Source of the DNA: Congregibacter brevis
Lineage (GTDB): Bacteria; Pseudomonadota; Gammaproteobacteria; Pseudomonadales; Halieaceae
Direction: 5' to 3'
Assembly: GCF_045689245.1 (NCBI RefSeq)
Contig: NZ_CP136865.1
Location: 2,170,001 to 2,234,000, forward strand
DNA length: 64,000 nt
The notes under the pieces were generated by a model that saw only the letters and a list, made by a program, of their open reading frames with translations, ran no database searches and was not told where the DNA came from. The first letter of the stretch is position 1. Each line of letters begins with the position of its first letter. Made by a program: the position numbers and the translations under genes. This document shows positions 25,033 to 34,921 of the stretch, piece by piece.

Positions 25033-26292
25033 ATGCATAGCAAGATACCCAGTATTTTTTCGATTTCCGCGGCCGCATTGATCAGCATTGGCCTTGCACC
25101 GTTGGCTCTAAGTGCCGATTCCGCAAAGTTCATGGTCATCGATGGTCACAACGACCTGCCATGGCAATATCACGAGCGTTATGGCAATCGTCTTGCGCCC
25201 CTCGATGTTGCGGATCGTCACGAGGACATGAAGCCACCATTGCACACGGACATCCCGCGCTTAAGAGAGGGCGGGGTTGGTGCGCAGTTTTGGTCTGTCT
25301 ACGTTCCTATTGCGGCCTACGGTGGTGCGCCCGGCGATGCTGCCCTGGTTCTTGATCAAATGGATGTCGTACGCCGTCTTGTGGAACGCCATTCCGACGA
25401 TCTCGCACTGGCTATGACAGCCGCGGATGTGCGCCGTGCAGCCTCCGAAGGCAAGATCGGATCTCTGATGGGTATCGAGGGAGGCCACGCCATTGAGAAT
25501 TCTTTGGGCACCTTGCGCTCCCTTTACGCTGCGGGCGCTCGATACATGACTCTGACTCATAGTAAGGGTCTTGCGTGGGCAGATTCAGCCACCGATGCGC
25601 CCCGGCATGATGGTCTTACAGAATTTGGAGAGAGCGTGGTTCGAGAGATGAATAGACTGGGCATGCTGGTCGATCTTTCTCACGTAACCGCAGCCACTAT
25701 GCACGACACGCTCGATACCGTGACGGCCCCAGTGATTTTCTCTCATTCTTCGGCCAGAGGTCTCAACGATCATCCGAGGAATGTACCTGACGACGTTCTC
25801 GAGCGTATGCCGAAGAACGGTGGCGTGGTGATGGTGACCTTCGTGCCGGGATACATCTCGCAAGAACGTCGCGATTGGGACTTGGCGAGAACCGGGCAGC
25901 GGGCGAGTCTGGCAGCGATGCACCCCTATGACGAAGGGCTTCAGGACGATTTGCTGGCTGAATGGGAAGCCGCCCATCCCAAGCCTGAAGCGACGTTGTC
26001 TCAGGTTGCCGATCACATCGACCATATCCGTAAAGTAGCGGGCGTTGAGCACATTGGACTCGGTGGAGATTTTGATGGGATTAGCTCGGTGGTTCAGGGA
26101 TTGGAAGATGTCTCCACTTACCCCGCGCTCTTTGATGAGCTGAAGCGTCGGGGATACAGCGATGCCGACTGTGAGGCTATTGCCGGCGGCAATGTGTTGC
26201 GGGCTTTAGAAGCTAACGAGAAAGAAGCGCTGCGGCTGCAGCAGGAACGCCTCGCTGAAGATCCACCAGAAGACGGTGTTGGGGCCGTGTAG
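25033..26292 (+). CDS. Exported membrane dipeptidase (M19, renal dipeptidase family)
   Basis: A 419-residue protein with a signal peptide (ISAAALISIGLAPLALSADS). Zinc ligands are visible in the HxD motif VIDGHNDLPW, in MGIEGGHAIEN (Glu), in LVDLSHVTAATM and IFSHSSARG (His), and in the substrate region LGGDFDGI. M19 enzymes hydrolyse dipeptides, including some with D-residues, in the periplasm. It is the first gene of a tight plus-strand group with an alpha/beta hydrolase and kynureninase, suggesting peptide and tryptophan catabolism together. Confidence 0.9.
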   Translation: MHSKIPSIFSISAAALISIGLAPLALSADSAKFMVIDGHNDLPWQYHERYGNRLAPLDVADRHEDMKPPLHTDIPRLREGGVGAQFWSVYVPIAAYGGAPGDAALVLDQMDVVRRLVERHSDDLALAMTAADVRRAASEGKIGSLMGIEGGHAIENSLGTLRSLYAAGARYMTLTHSKGLAWADSATDAPRHDGLTEFGESVVREMNRLGMLVDLSHVTAATMHDTLDTVTAPVIFSHSSARGLNDHPRNVPDDVLERMPKNGGVVMVTFVPGYISQERRDWDLARTGQRASLAAMHPYDEGLQDDLLAEWEAAHPKPEATLSQVADHIDHIRKVAGVEHIGLGGDFDGISSVVQGLEDVSTYPALFDELKRRGYSDADCEAIAGGNVLRALEANEKEALRLQQERLAEDPPEDGVGAV

Positions 26293-26316
26293 AGAGAGTT
26301 AGGCATCGTTTTAGTT

Positions 26317-27201
26317 ATGAAAAACACGCTCGGTCTGACACTGTTGTTAGGACTCGCTCTTTGGCGTTTTGAGGCTGCAGCTGCTGAAGTTGATATGCCC
26401 GTCTCCTTCTCAGCGGTACTTGAATTAAAGGCAAGGAAGCCCGATTTCGATATCCGTTACGGCTCGGCGCCTTCCCAAACGGCGACGCTGTGGATGCCCC
26501 CGCTGAGAGCCGAGGGGCCTGTACCCGTGATCTTTTTGGTACATGGAGGCTGTTGGCTCAGCGATTACAGTGCGGAGCATATCTACCCATTGGCCGCTCG
26601 ACTTGCCGCCGATGGGTACGCGGTGTGGGTGCCGGAGTATCGGCGTGTGGGCGAGAAAGGAGGTGGCTGGCCAGGTTCAGCGGTTGACATGGCTTTGGCT
26701 TTGGATGCTTTGGCGGACATAGAAAACCCACGTTTGGCGCTGTCCAGAACGGTGGTTATGGGACATTCGGCAGGCGGACATTTGGGGCTATGGCTCGCTG
26801 CAAGAGACCCAGACTTACTTAAGCCGCCTGTGCGCATTGCCGCCGCTATCGGCTTGGCTGCGATTACGGATCTGAAGAGTTACTCTCAGGGCGGAAATAG
26901 TTGTCAGGCTGTAACGGAGCCTTTTATGGGGACGAGCGCCGCTGCGACTCCCCATGCCTACGCTGAAGCGTCTCCTGCTTTACTCTCCACCCGCGTGCCT
27001 GTGCGACTTTTGCGAGGAGCTGAAGATGGCATCGTCGGGCCTGAACAAATGACTGCGATGACGCGTGCAAGCACGATGGAGCTGCCGGGTGCAGGCCATT
27101 TTGATTGGGTCCATCCGGATACCGATGCATACAATTTGATTCTCGACGCCATTTTCGATGTGCTCAGCGTATCGATCCAGCCCCCAAGACCAAGACCGTG
27201 A
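26317..27201 (+). CDS. Alpha/beta hydrolase, probable kynurenine formamidase
   Basis: A 294-residue serine hydrolase with an N-terminal signal-like segment (LTLLLGLALWRFEAAAAE). The HGG oxyanion motif lies in VHGGCWLSDYS and the nucleophile elbow in MGHSAGGHLGLW; the acid and His are probably in RGAEDGIVGP and GAGHFDWVHP. Esterase-like kynurenine formamidases of the BD-FAE/KFase group have this layout. The gene overlaps kynU (GTGA), so hydrolysis of N-formylkynurenine is a reasonable guess. The apparent signal peptide is odd for that cytosolic step. Confidence 0.75.
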   Translation: MKNTLGLTLLLGLALWRFEAAAAEVDMPVSFSAVLELKARKPDFDIRYGSAPSQTATLWMPPLRAEGPVPVIFLVHGGCWLSDYSAEHIYPLAARLAADGYAVWVPEYRRVGEKGGGWPGSAVDMALALDALADIENPRLALSRTVVMGHSAGGHLGLWLAARDPDLLKPPVRIAAAIGLAAITDLKSYSQGGNSCQAVTEPFMGTSAAATPHAYAEASPALLSTRVPVRLLRGAEDGIVGPEQMTAMTRASTMELPGAGHFDWVHPDTDAYNLILDAIFDVLSVSIQPPRPRP

Positions 27202-28430
27202 GTGATTCAGCCCTTGCTCGGGATAAAGCGGATTCTCTTGCTGATCTTAAAGAGTTATTCCAGTTACCTGCGGGTGTGGTCTACCTCGACGGAAATTCTC
27301 TAGGAGCGCTGCCCCGCGCCGTTACTGCTGCGGTAAAGGACGTCGTGGAGCATCAGTGGGGCGACGATCTGATCACTAGCTGGAATGCCCACGACTGGAT
27401 TCGTTTACCAAACCTGGTTGGAGAGAAACTTGCCCCGCTCATTGGCGCCGCCCCGGGACAAGTGCTGTGTAGCGACAGCATTTCAGTAAACCTGTTTAAG
27501 CTATTGGCCACGGCAATTGAGCTTAATACCGGGCGAAGAATAATTCTTGCGGTTGATGAAGACTTCCCCACAGACGCATACATTGCTCAGGGGCTGTCCC
27601 AGATGCTAGGAGAGGACCGCTGCGAACTCCGTCGCGTTGCAGCACAGGATGTGCAGGCGGCACTGAGTGACGATGTCGCGGTGTTAATGCTCACCGAGGT
27701 GAACTATCGCAGCGGAGAGCGCCATGATATGCAGGCGCTTACCGATGCAGCACATGCCGCAGGTGCTCTGGTGCTTTGGGATCTTGCACATTCAGCTGGG
27801 GTTCTACCGATAGAGCTTGATCGCAGAGGCGTTGATCTTGCTGTGGGCTGTGGTTACAAGTATTTCAATGGCGGCCCAGGTGCCCCGGCTTTTCTCTACG
27901 TGAATAAGCGCCACCATGCCCGGGCACGACAGCCCCTGTCAGGATGGCTGGGTCATCAAGATCCCTTCGCTTTTGCTTCAGATTATGAGGCTGCAGGGGG
28001 AGTGCAGCACTATCAAGCGGGTACGCCGGGAATTATCAGCATGGCCGCGCTGAACGCCGCCCTCGATGTTTTTCAGAGGGTAAGCATTGAGCAGCTTCGC
28101 GAGAAGTCCCTGGCTTTAACGGACTTTTTTATAGAGGGTATTGAAACTCGCGGTTTGCTCGCTTCGCTGGAGTGCATCACCCCTCGAGAGCATCATAGAC
28201 GTGGCAGCCAGGTGAGCCTTCGTTACGAACATGCATGGGGGTTGTCTCAGGCTCTTATCGAGGCGCAGGTTATCGTTGATTTTAGGGCGACCGATATTGT
28301 TCGTTTTGGTTTTTCGCCGTTGTATAACAGCTTTTCTGATGCTCAAAAGGCCCTTGATGTACTGGAGGAGATCCTCGTGAAGGGCCTGCATCTAGATGAT
28401 CGGTTCGCAACGCGGCCTACGGTGACTTGA
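27198..28430 (+). CDS. kynU: Kynureninase
   Basis: A 410-residue PLP enzyme that cleaves kynurenine to anthranilate and alanine. Family motifs are VYLDGNSLGALP, WNAHDWIRLPNLVGEKLAPLIG, SISVNLFKLL, LWDLAHSAGVLPIEL, the Schiff-base Lys in GCGYKYFNGGPGAPAFLYV, and SGWLGHQDPFAF. The start is a GTG that overlaps the stop of the hydrolase gene. No tryptophan dioxygenase or anthranilate genes are in the window. Confidence 0.95.
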   Translation: MSDSALARDKADSLADLKELFQLPAGVVYLDGNSLGALPRAVTAAVKDVVEHQWGDDLITSWNAHDWIRLPNLVGEKLAPLIGAAPGQVLCSDSISVNLFKLLATAIELNTGRRIILAVDEDFPTDAYIAQGLSQMLGEDRCELRRVAAQDVQAALSDDVAVLMLTEVNYRSGERHDMQALTDAAHAAGALVLWDLAHSAGVLPIELDRRGVDLAVGCGYKYFNGGPGAPAFLYVNKRHHARARQPLSGWLGHQDPFAFASDYEAAGGVQHYQAGTPGIISMAALNAALDVFQRVSIEQLREKSLALTDFFIEGIETRGLLASLECITPREHHRRGSQVSLRYEHAWGLSQALIEAQVIVDFRATDIVRFGFSPLYNSFSDAQKALDVLEEILVKGLHLDDRFATRPTVT

Positions 28431-29542
28431 TGCGCGCCCAGAGTATCTGCCTTTTGCTGCTTTCCTTCGTCTTTGTCTGTGCACCCGCATTTGCCCAATG
28501 GCCGGCCATGCCGAATCCACCGTCGATACCGGTTTTTAAATCACTGCAGTTAGACGTCTCCGCCACGGTAACGCGTTTGGCATTTGGGTCTTGCTACAAG
28601 GCTCAATTGGGAGGGGAGCGCGTCTGGCAGTCTATCGCAGACACGCAACCGAACCTGTTTATCTTCGCGGGAGATACGCTGTATCCGGATAGGGACGACG
28701 ACACCGCCGCTCTTACTGAGTTGCGCGCGGCTTATCGATTGCTACAAGGCGTTCCAGAGTTTGCGGCATTACGGAGCAATGTGCCTGTGTTAAGTGTTTG
28801 GGACGACCATGACTTTGGCAGGAATGACGGAGGAGGAAATTTTCCCTGGCGCCTCGAGTCCGAGCGACTCTTTGAGCGCAGCTGGGTGGAGATGGATGAC
28901 CCGCGACGAGAACGCCCGGGCATTTATTTTAGCGAGCTGGTCGGAGAAGCGGGGAAGCAACTACAACTGATTGTGCTGGACACGCGGTTTTTCCGTTCAG
29001 TACTTCGCTCGAGCGACGATCGCGGGGCGAAAGGTAAAGAGCGGTACATACCGGATGATGATGCGCAAAAGACAATGCTCGGCGACGAGCAATGGCGTTG
29101 GCTCGAGAGTCAGCTTCAGCAGGACGCTGACCTGCGAATCATAGTCTCTTCAGTTCAAGTACTCGCCGACGGGCACGGATGGGAAGGGTGGCGACAGCTA
29201 CCTCAGGAACGCGAGCGATTGTTTGACGTTTTAAGGGCGAACGACACGGCGCCGGTGTTACTTTTATCCGGTGATCGCCATGTGGCGGGTTTCTATGAAC
29301 GGGACATCGGCACGAATACGTCGCTAGTGGAGTTCACATCCTCCGCACTGAACAACCCCATCTCCTTTCCTAACCGCTACAAAACGCTAGAGGAGGACGG
29401 CCCCTATCGATTGGGAGATCTCTATGGCGAAGCAAACTTTGGTTCTCTGGATATCGATTGGAAAGCGGGTGTGGTCGAGCTGAGTTTGCACGATGCGAGT
29501 GGGCAGGTTGTACGCACGCTGCTGCGCACTTTGAGTAATTAG
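28430..29542 (+). CDS. Exported PhoD-like metallophosphatase
   Basis: A 370-residue protein with a signal peptide (LLLLSFVFVCAPAFAQ). The metal-binding pattern of the PhoD family is present: FGSCYKAQ, FIFAGDTLYPD, SVWDDHDFGRND, VLDTRFFRS and LLSGDRHVAGFYE. It is shorter than Bacillus PhoD and resembles the alkaline phosphatase D-like group seen in marine bacteria, which may act as phosphodiesterases. Translation starts at the TGATG overlap with kynU, so it belongs to the same operon although the metabolic link is unclear. Confidence 0.85.
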   Translation: MRAQSICLLLLSFVFVCAPAFAQWPAMPNPPSIPVFKSLQLDVSATVTRLAFGSCYKAQLGGERVWQSIADTQPNLFIFAGDTLYPDRDDDTAALTELRAAYRLLQGVPEFAALRSNVPVLSVWDDHDFGRNDGGGNFPWRLESERLFERSWVEMDDPRRERPGIYFSELVGEAGKQLQLIVLDTRFFRSVLRSSDDRGAKGKERYIPDDDAQKTMLGDEQWRWLESQLQQDADLRIIVSSVQVLADGHGWEGWRQLPQERERLFDVLRANDTAPVLLLSGDRHVAGFYERDIGTNTSLVEFTSSALNNPISFPNRYKTLEEDGPYRLGDLYGEANFGSLDIDWKAGVVELSLHDASGQVVRTLLRTLSN

Positions 29543-29604
29543 GCCTGCTAATCTTTTTTTGAGCGCCTATAATCACCAGCCCTCGCTGGCTACTAGATTG
29601 TGTT

Positions 29605-31086
29605 ATGACTGTTCGAACTCGCGTTGCTCCCTCCCCCACAGGGGATCCCCACGTTGGCACTGCGTATATCGCTTTGTTCAATCTCTGCTTTGCACGAGCC
29701 CATGGGGGGCAGTTTGTGTTACGTATCGAAGATACGGATCAGACACGCTCCACTGCATCATCAGAGCAGGCGATTCTCGATTCCTTGCGATGGCTGGGCC
29801 TTGGTTGGGATGAGGGCCCAGATATTGGCGGCGAGTACGGACCTTATCGTCAAAGCGAACGTATGGAAATTTATGGCGGCTATGCTCAGCAACTCGTTGA
29901 TGAGGGAAAGGCATTTGTTTGCTACCGCCGACCCGAAGAGTTAAATGAGCTCAGAGAGTCGCGGCGCGCTGCTGGAAACAGCACTGCTCTTAAGTACTCC
30001 GACTTAGCACTGCCAGCTGATGAAGTAGAAAGGCGTCAGGCGGCGGGTGAGCCTTACGTCATTCGTATGATTGTTCCGGAGGAAGCCGGTGTTTGTGCCG
30101 TGCAGGACTTGCTGCGCGGCGAGATTGAGCTTGAGTGGAGCATGGTTGACGCTCAGATTCTTCTCAAGTCCGATGGCATGCCTACTTACCACTTGGCGAA
30201 TGTTGTGGATGATCACCTAATGGAGATTACCCATGTGATACGCGGAGAGGAGTGGATTAATTCTGCCCCTAAACATCAGCTTCTCTATGAATATTTTGGC
30301 TGGGACATGCCAGTGCTCTGTCACTTGCCCTTGCTGCGCAATCCCGACAAATCGAAGCTCAGTAAGCGCAAGAACCCCACGAGTATTCTGTATTACCAAC
30401 GCATGGGGTTCTTGCCGGAGGCGCTGTGCAACTATTTGGGTCGCATGGGGTGGTCTATGCCCGACGAGCGCGAGAAGTTCAGCCTTTCAGAAATGCAGGA
30501 GTCTTTTGATATTCAAAGGGTCTCCTTGGGAGGCCCAATTTTTGACGTTGAAAAGTTGCGTTGGCTGAACGGTATGTGGATTCGCGAAGACCTTAGTCAG
30601 GAGCAGCTTGCCCAGCGTTTGGTCGAGTGGGCGTTCAACGCCGAGCAATTGGCGGCGGTGCTTCCCCATCTTCAACAAAGGATGGAAACGCTCAGTGACT
30701 TCGCTCCGCAGTCGGCGTTTTTAGTATCCGGAGAGCTGTCTTTAAGCCCCGAGCAGTTCACTGAATTGGGGGCGGAGACAGAGCAGACACTGAAAACACT
30801 GCAGTTCGCACTCTGGCGTCTTGAGGCGTTGCAGGACTGGAGTCGCGATGCGGTGTGGGACGCAGTTAAGACCTTGGCAGATAGTCTTGATATTAAAGTT
30901 CGCGATTTTCTCGCTCCGCTGTTTATTGCGATCTCTGGTAGCCGGGCGTCTATTTCGGTCGTGGATGCGATGAGCTTGCTCGGTCCCGACATGAGCCGAG
31001 CGCGTATTCGACACGCCATAGACACCCTGGGCGGCGTATCCAAAAAAGCGGCTAAGCGTTTGGAGAAGGAATACCAGGCTGTTTAG
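29605..31086 (+). CDS. gltX: Glutamyl-tRNA synthetase
   Basis: A 493-residue class I aminoacyl-tRNA synthetase. The HIGH-type motif is in SPTGDPHVGTAY (residues 9-20) and the KMSKS-type motif is KLSKRK near residue 252. The RIEDTDQTRST segment and the C-terminal anticodon-binding domain (KVRDFLAPLFIAISG) are typical of the discriminating bacterial GluRS. It charges tRNA-Glu in the cytoplasm. The gene is preceded by a TATAAT at 29567-29572 without a good -35, and is convergent with the AsmA gene. Confidence 0.96.
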   Translation: MTVRTRVAPSPTGDPHVGTAYIALFNLCFARAHGGQFVLRIEDTDQTRSTASSEQAILDSLRWLGLGWDEGPDIGGEYGPYRQSERMEIYGGYAQQLVDEGKAFVCYRRPEELNELRESRRAAGNSTALKYSDLALPADEVERRQAAGEPYVIRMIVPEEAGVCAVQDLLRGEIELEWSMVDAQILLKSDGMPTYHLANVVDDHLMEITHVIRGEEWINSAPKHQLLYEYFGWDMPVLCHLPLLRNPDKSKLSKRKNPTSILYYQRMGFLPEALCNYLGRMGWSMPDEREKFSLSEMQESFDIQRVSLGGPIFDVEKLRWLNGMWIREDLSQEQLAQRLVEWAFNAEQLAAVLPHLQQRMETLSDFAPQSAFLVSGELSLSPEQFTELGAETEQTLKTLQFALWRLEALQDWSRDAVWDAVKTLADSLDIKVRDFLAPLFIAISGSRASISVVDAMSLLGPDMSRARIRHAIDTLGGVSKKAAKRLEKEYQAV

Positions 31087-31112
31087 AAGCGGTTCCCCTG
31101 ATTTTTTGAGCG

Positions 31113-34100
31113 CTATTTCGTAGGTTCGTTCCAGGCCTCCATGGCGGCTTCGCAGGGGTTCCCTCGAGCAAAGATTCTCTCGAGCAAGGGTTTGGCAATA
31201 ATGGTTACCCCTGCGCTCGCAACAGCCGCGCCCCCACTGATAGCAGAGCTTGCGATATCAAGACCCAAGCTTGGTTTTGCCAGCGTGCCGGTTACAGCCA
31301 CAAAGGGATTTATCACGCTGGCCGCGCTAATACCAAGCCCTTTGCGCGCTCTGTTGTTAAAGCTGATATTCAATTTTTCACTGCGTAGATCTATCTGGCC
31401 CTGAGCCGATAGATCAATCTGCGCACTTCGGAAAACGAAACCAGGATCAAGGCTTAGAACACCTTGCTCCGCCCGCGCCGCCAGAACGGTGCATTCGACC
31501 TCCATGTTCGTTTGGCCCTTGGTGAGCATGGGGAGAAGGGTCTGAAACACCTGTGCGACAAAGGACTCTGTGGCAGCACTCAGCTTCATCTTACGCAGAG
31601 TGCCCGATCCGCCGGTCATCAGGAACTCACCGTCCAAGGAAGCGGTAACGGCCCTCAAGCTGTTCCCGCTTGCCGTCAAGGCGCTGCGAAGGTCGTATCG
31701 TGGCAGTGCCTCGTACTGGGCGCCCGCGGCCACCACTCCCAAAGGCATACTCGCGACCGTGAGTTCGCTCTTAAGTTCAGCAAGATCGTCTGTGTCAGAG
31801 ATGCTTAGGTTGCCTTCGTATTTACCCCGACTACCCTCGAGATTTTCTATCGTAAGCAGACCCTGGCCATCGCCGCTCTTCAGTCGTAATGTAGCTTTCT
31901 CTACCAGCGACTGCTCGACGAACTGCGGATCTTCAAGGCCAAGAGGGCCGGTAGTGACAGAAAGATCAATGCGATAATCGCGCAACCACTGAAGACGAAG
32001 GGGTATATCCGGGATCAATCGATCCTTGTTACCTTCTGATGCATTTTCCGCAGTGTCTTTTTGCTTTCTTTTCACTATCCACGTCTGCAAGTCTGCCTCG
32101 GGGACCTCAATAGCAGCGAGTAGCGACTTTTCTGCATTATCCCAGCGGACATCGCCGCGAATAACTGATTCGCCCAAAGTAATGCTCTGGGCGTCCAACG
32201 AGGTAATTTGATCTTTGATCTCTGCATTAACTTCAATGTTGTAGGAGAGCAGCTGTTGGGGGAGGAAAGACACGCTGCCGAAACTGCGCAGGTCGTTTCC
32301 CGATCCTCTGACAGAGAGACTAATCCCTTCTTCGATGTTTGAGGGCACGGTGATATCTACGCTGAGCAGTGCTGATTCGTCGTCGAAGATCTCAGCATTG
32401 ATTTTGGTTGAATCTGCCGCCTGACGAGTGACAGAGCGCAGAGTCAGGGGGTTCTGCGGGGTGGAGTAACCTTCAAAATCGGGTATCAGCTGAGATATGT
32501 CATCAAAGCGGAGATTTGATTCGAGTACAGTGCGCTCATTGATGCTGAAGTCCCGACTAAGCTCAAGGCGGGCGTCGCCGCTGACCTCAGGTCCAGATAG
32601 TTTCTGCAGATCAACGGAAAACAGATCGGGGGTGAGTTTTGGAGCCAGTTCGAAACTGTAACTACCGGAGGGCAAGTAGTCCGAGGCATAGTCACCCAGC
32701 AGCGCGTTCACGTTAGATATTTGCCCCACGAGCTGCAGGTCACTTGATAGCGCATTATCTGCATAGCGTAGGCCGCCCTGACGGCCCTCTAGACTAAGAC
32801 CGCCCACGCGTATGCGAGGATTACTGATCACCACGCTTTCAGGCTTGCCCTTAACATCCACGGCTAAGCTGACGGGAGCCTCACCCAGAGTCGCTAAACC
32901 GAGACGTTGCCCCAATTGATTAAGAGATTGGGCGTCCGCCGTTAAATGGATGTCCGCGTTGTCGAATTTGGGGTAACTGTTTAAGCGACCCTCGAGTTGT
33001 CCGTGGATGTCATAGGCAAAAACGTCTGCAGAATGGATACTGATGACAGCATCGTCCGAGATTGACAAATTGCCGTTTACGCTTAGCGGTGTATCCGGGA
33101 TGTCTACCCCAAAATTTGCGGCAATGGTGCGAAGGCTAGGGCTGCTTACATCGACCTTGAGGTCACTGCCAGCATAGTTTGGGAAGTTATCCAGAGTGCC
33201 CGAGAGCTGCAGTTCATGGGCGCCAATGGATAATTTGCCCTCAACGTATTCACCACGATCGACATTGTTCTGTATGTCGATGTCGAAGGAATAGGGCTTT
33301 TCGAGGTTTGGTGTGAGTTCGAGGAGCTTCTGATAAAAGGAGAAATCTGGCCCGCTTGCTCTGAGGTGCACTGTTCCGCCGTTGGTGCCGGGAAATGCGG
33401 GTAGTACGACATCGGCTTCCAGATGATTGCTGCCGGCTGTCAGAGTCGAGTCGCGAAACTCGATGCGCTTACCATTTCGTAAAAGGCGACCTTTGATCGA
33501 TAGCGGAACATCAGCGCCGGGACCCAAACCTAGCGCTTGCGCAAGCCTTGGCAGGCTGTCGGCATCAAGCTGCATATCGAGGTCCATGCCATCGCCCGAT
33601 CCCGGACTATCAATACTGCCATGAAGGCTAGCGGTCAGATGAGGTAAATCCGCTTGCAGTTTAAGGTCGAGTCCCGGTTCCACGTCTTTAATCTGTAGGA
33701 CGATGTTTGCGGGGTCGTCGGCCTCGAGCATCGGTGATAATTCGGCGAGCCTGTCGGGCATGGGGCCCGATAACTGGGCATCGAGGGTGAGATTCCGAAG
33801 CTCAGCTATGTCAGGAATCTGATAACTGCCTTCGAGCTTTAGCTCTCCAATCCCGCCAGTAAACGTCGCCGACATGTTGCGGCCCGTCTGGACAGTGTTG
33901 AATCCGCTGCTATCAATCTCCAGCCGCCAGGGACGGTCCTGTAGCTTGCCATTTCCCGCCACGCTCAAGGTGTTTTGATTCAGCGCGTCTTGCGTTAGAG
34001 AGTCAACAAGCAGATCTACGATGTTTCCGGTTTTGTCATTTCTGCGCTGGATGTGAACATCACGGACTTCCAGGTGTTTGACTGCTACGGGCGGTGGTCC

Positions 34101-34532
34101 GGGCGACGATGCTTCCTCCCCATCGTTAGCCCCCAGGGATAGTTCCGGTAGATTGCTTGCACCATTGCTGTCCTTGTGGAGACGCAGCTTTAACCCCTGA
34201 ATCGAAAAGTGATCAACGATGATTTGATCGTCGAAGAGTGTCCATGGATCGATCACAGCTTCAAGAAATTGTAGCTCGAGCATTTCCGCGCTTTCTGCCC
34301 ATTCAGCATTGGCCAATGTGACGTTGCTGAGGCTAAGTCTCAGGCCGGAATTGATCTGAATGTATGGAGGGTCATAAAAGGTGATTTGTCTGCTGAGGGC
34401 TTCGCTTATGCGAGCTTCTAGAAAAGAACCCGCAAACCCCAGGGAGAGACCGTGTCGTAGAGACAGGGCAAGCGATGACGCGCCAACACCGAGCGCGACG
34501 ATCAGTAGCAGGAGCGTCGGTTTTAGTCGCAT
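31113..34532 (-). CDS. AsmA-family protein (AsmA/YhdP/TamB-type bridge)
   Basis: A 1,139-residue protein with a single N-terminal membrane segment (LLLLIVALGVGASSLALSL) and a long periplasmic part of repeated beta-strand units (for example NGNLSISDDAVISIHSADVFA). The C-terminal region has the AsmA-type glycine-rich end (GKLNISFNNRARKGLGISAASVINPFVAVTGTL is condensed here as GLGISAASVINPFVAV). Large AsmA-like proteins are thought to form grooves moving lipids between membranes. Start is the ATG of a TGATG overlap with the DUF4345 gene. Confidence 0.85.
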   Translation of the reverse strand: MRLKPTLLLLIVALGVGASSLALSLRHGLSLGFAGSFLEARISEALSRQITFYDPPYIQINSGLRLSLSNVTLANAEWAESAEMLELQFLEAVIDPWTLFDDQIIVDHFSIQGLKLRLHKDSNGASNLPELSLGANDGEEASSPGPPPVAVKHLEVRDVHIQRRNDKTGNIVDLLVDSLTQDALNQNTLSVAGNGKLQDRPWRLEIDSSGFNTVQTGRNMSATFTGGIGELKLEGSYQIPDIAELRNLTLDAQLSGPMPDRLAELSPMLEADDPANIVLQIKDVEPGLDLKLQADLPHLTASLHGSIDSPGSGDGMDLDMQLDADSLPRLAQALGLGPGADVPLSIKGRLLRNGKRIEFRDSTLTAGSNHLEADVVLPAFPGTNGGTVHLRASGPDFSFYQKLLELTPNLEKPYSFDIDIQNNVDRGEYVEGKLSIGAHELQLSGTLDNFPNYAGSDLKVDVSSPSLRTIAANFGVDIPDTPLSVNGNLSISDDAVISIHSADVFAYDIHGQLEGRLNSYPKFDNADIHLTADAQSLNQLGQRLGLATLGEAPVSLAVDVKGKPESVVISNPRIRVGGLSLEGRQGGLRYADNALSSDLQLVGQISNVNALLGDYASDYLPSGSYSFELAPKLTPDLFSVDLQKLSGPEVSGDARLELSRDFSINERTVLESNLRFDDISQLIPDFEGYSTPQNPLTLRSVTRQAADSTKINAEIFDDESALLSVDITVPSNIEEGISLSVRGSGNDLRSFGSVSFLPQQLLSYNIEVNAEIKDQITSLDAQSITLGESVIRGDVRWDNAEKSLLAAIEVPEADLQTWIVKRKQKDTAENASEGNKDRLIPDIPLRLQWLRDYRIDLSVTTGPLGLEDPQFVEQSLVEKATLRLKSGDGQGLLTIENLEGSRGKYEGNLSISDTDDLAELKSELTVASMPLGVVAAGAQYEALPRYDLRSALTASGNSLRAVTASLDGEFLMTGGSGTLRKMKLSAATESFVAQVFQTLLPMLTKGQTNMEVECTVLAARAEQGVLSLDPGFVFRSAQIDLSAQGQIDLRSEKLNISFNNRARKGLGISAASVINPFVAVTGTLAKPSLGLDIASSAISGGAAVASAGVTIIAKPLLERIFARGNPCEAAMEAWNEPTK

Positions 34533-34906
34533 CAATCGTTGCGAGAAAGTAGTGCTGCCGCGGCCGCCGTTACAAAGGTCTCAAAAGCTAAAGCACCCCA
34601 GGTGTAACTGGTGAGCACGTCGTCGCTACGCAGAGCTCCCACCGCACGGGTGGCTGCCAAGAGGCCGATGGCTAAAACGAGGAGAAGTAAAGCGCTGCGT
34701 GAGAGCTGCGATCTAAACGCAGCGATAAGGCAAAAGACACCTACGCCAGCTTGAAGCCCACCATACATCGCAGACATCTCCGCATAGCCATCTCCACTGA
34801 GTATTTGTAGGCCCGCGAGGCGCGCTGGAAGCACCGGGTCGAGAATACAGGCGACTCCATATCCGATAAACACCAGGGCGACAAAAATTAAGAATACGCG
34901 AATCAT
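34532..34906 (-). CDS. DUF4345-family small membrane protein
   Basis: A 124-residue protein with four hydrophobic segments (FLIFVALVFIGYGVACIL, GGLQAGVGVFCLIAAF, ALLLLVLAIGLLAATRA, AFETFVTAAAAALL). The EMSAMYGGLQAGVG motif is characteristic of DUF4345. No function is established. It overlaps the AsmA gene and lies 15 bases after the APC permease gene, within a four-gene minus-strand operon. Confidence 0.8.
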   Translation of the reverse strand: MIRVFLIFVALVFIGYGVACILDPVLPARLAGLQILSGDGYAEMSAMYGGLQAGVGVFCLIAAFRSQLSRSALLLLVLAIGLLAATRAVGALRSDDVLTSYTWGALAFETFVTAAAAALLSRND

Positions 34907-34921
34907 CGTTAGGCCTCGGGA

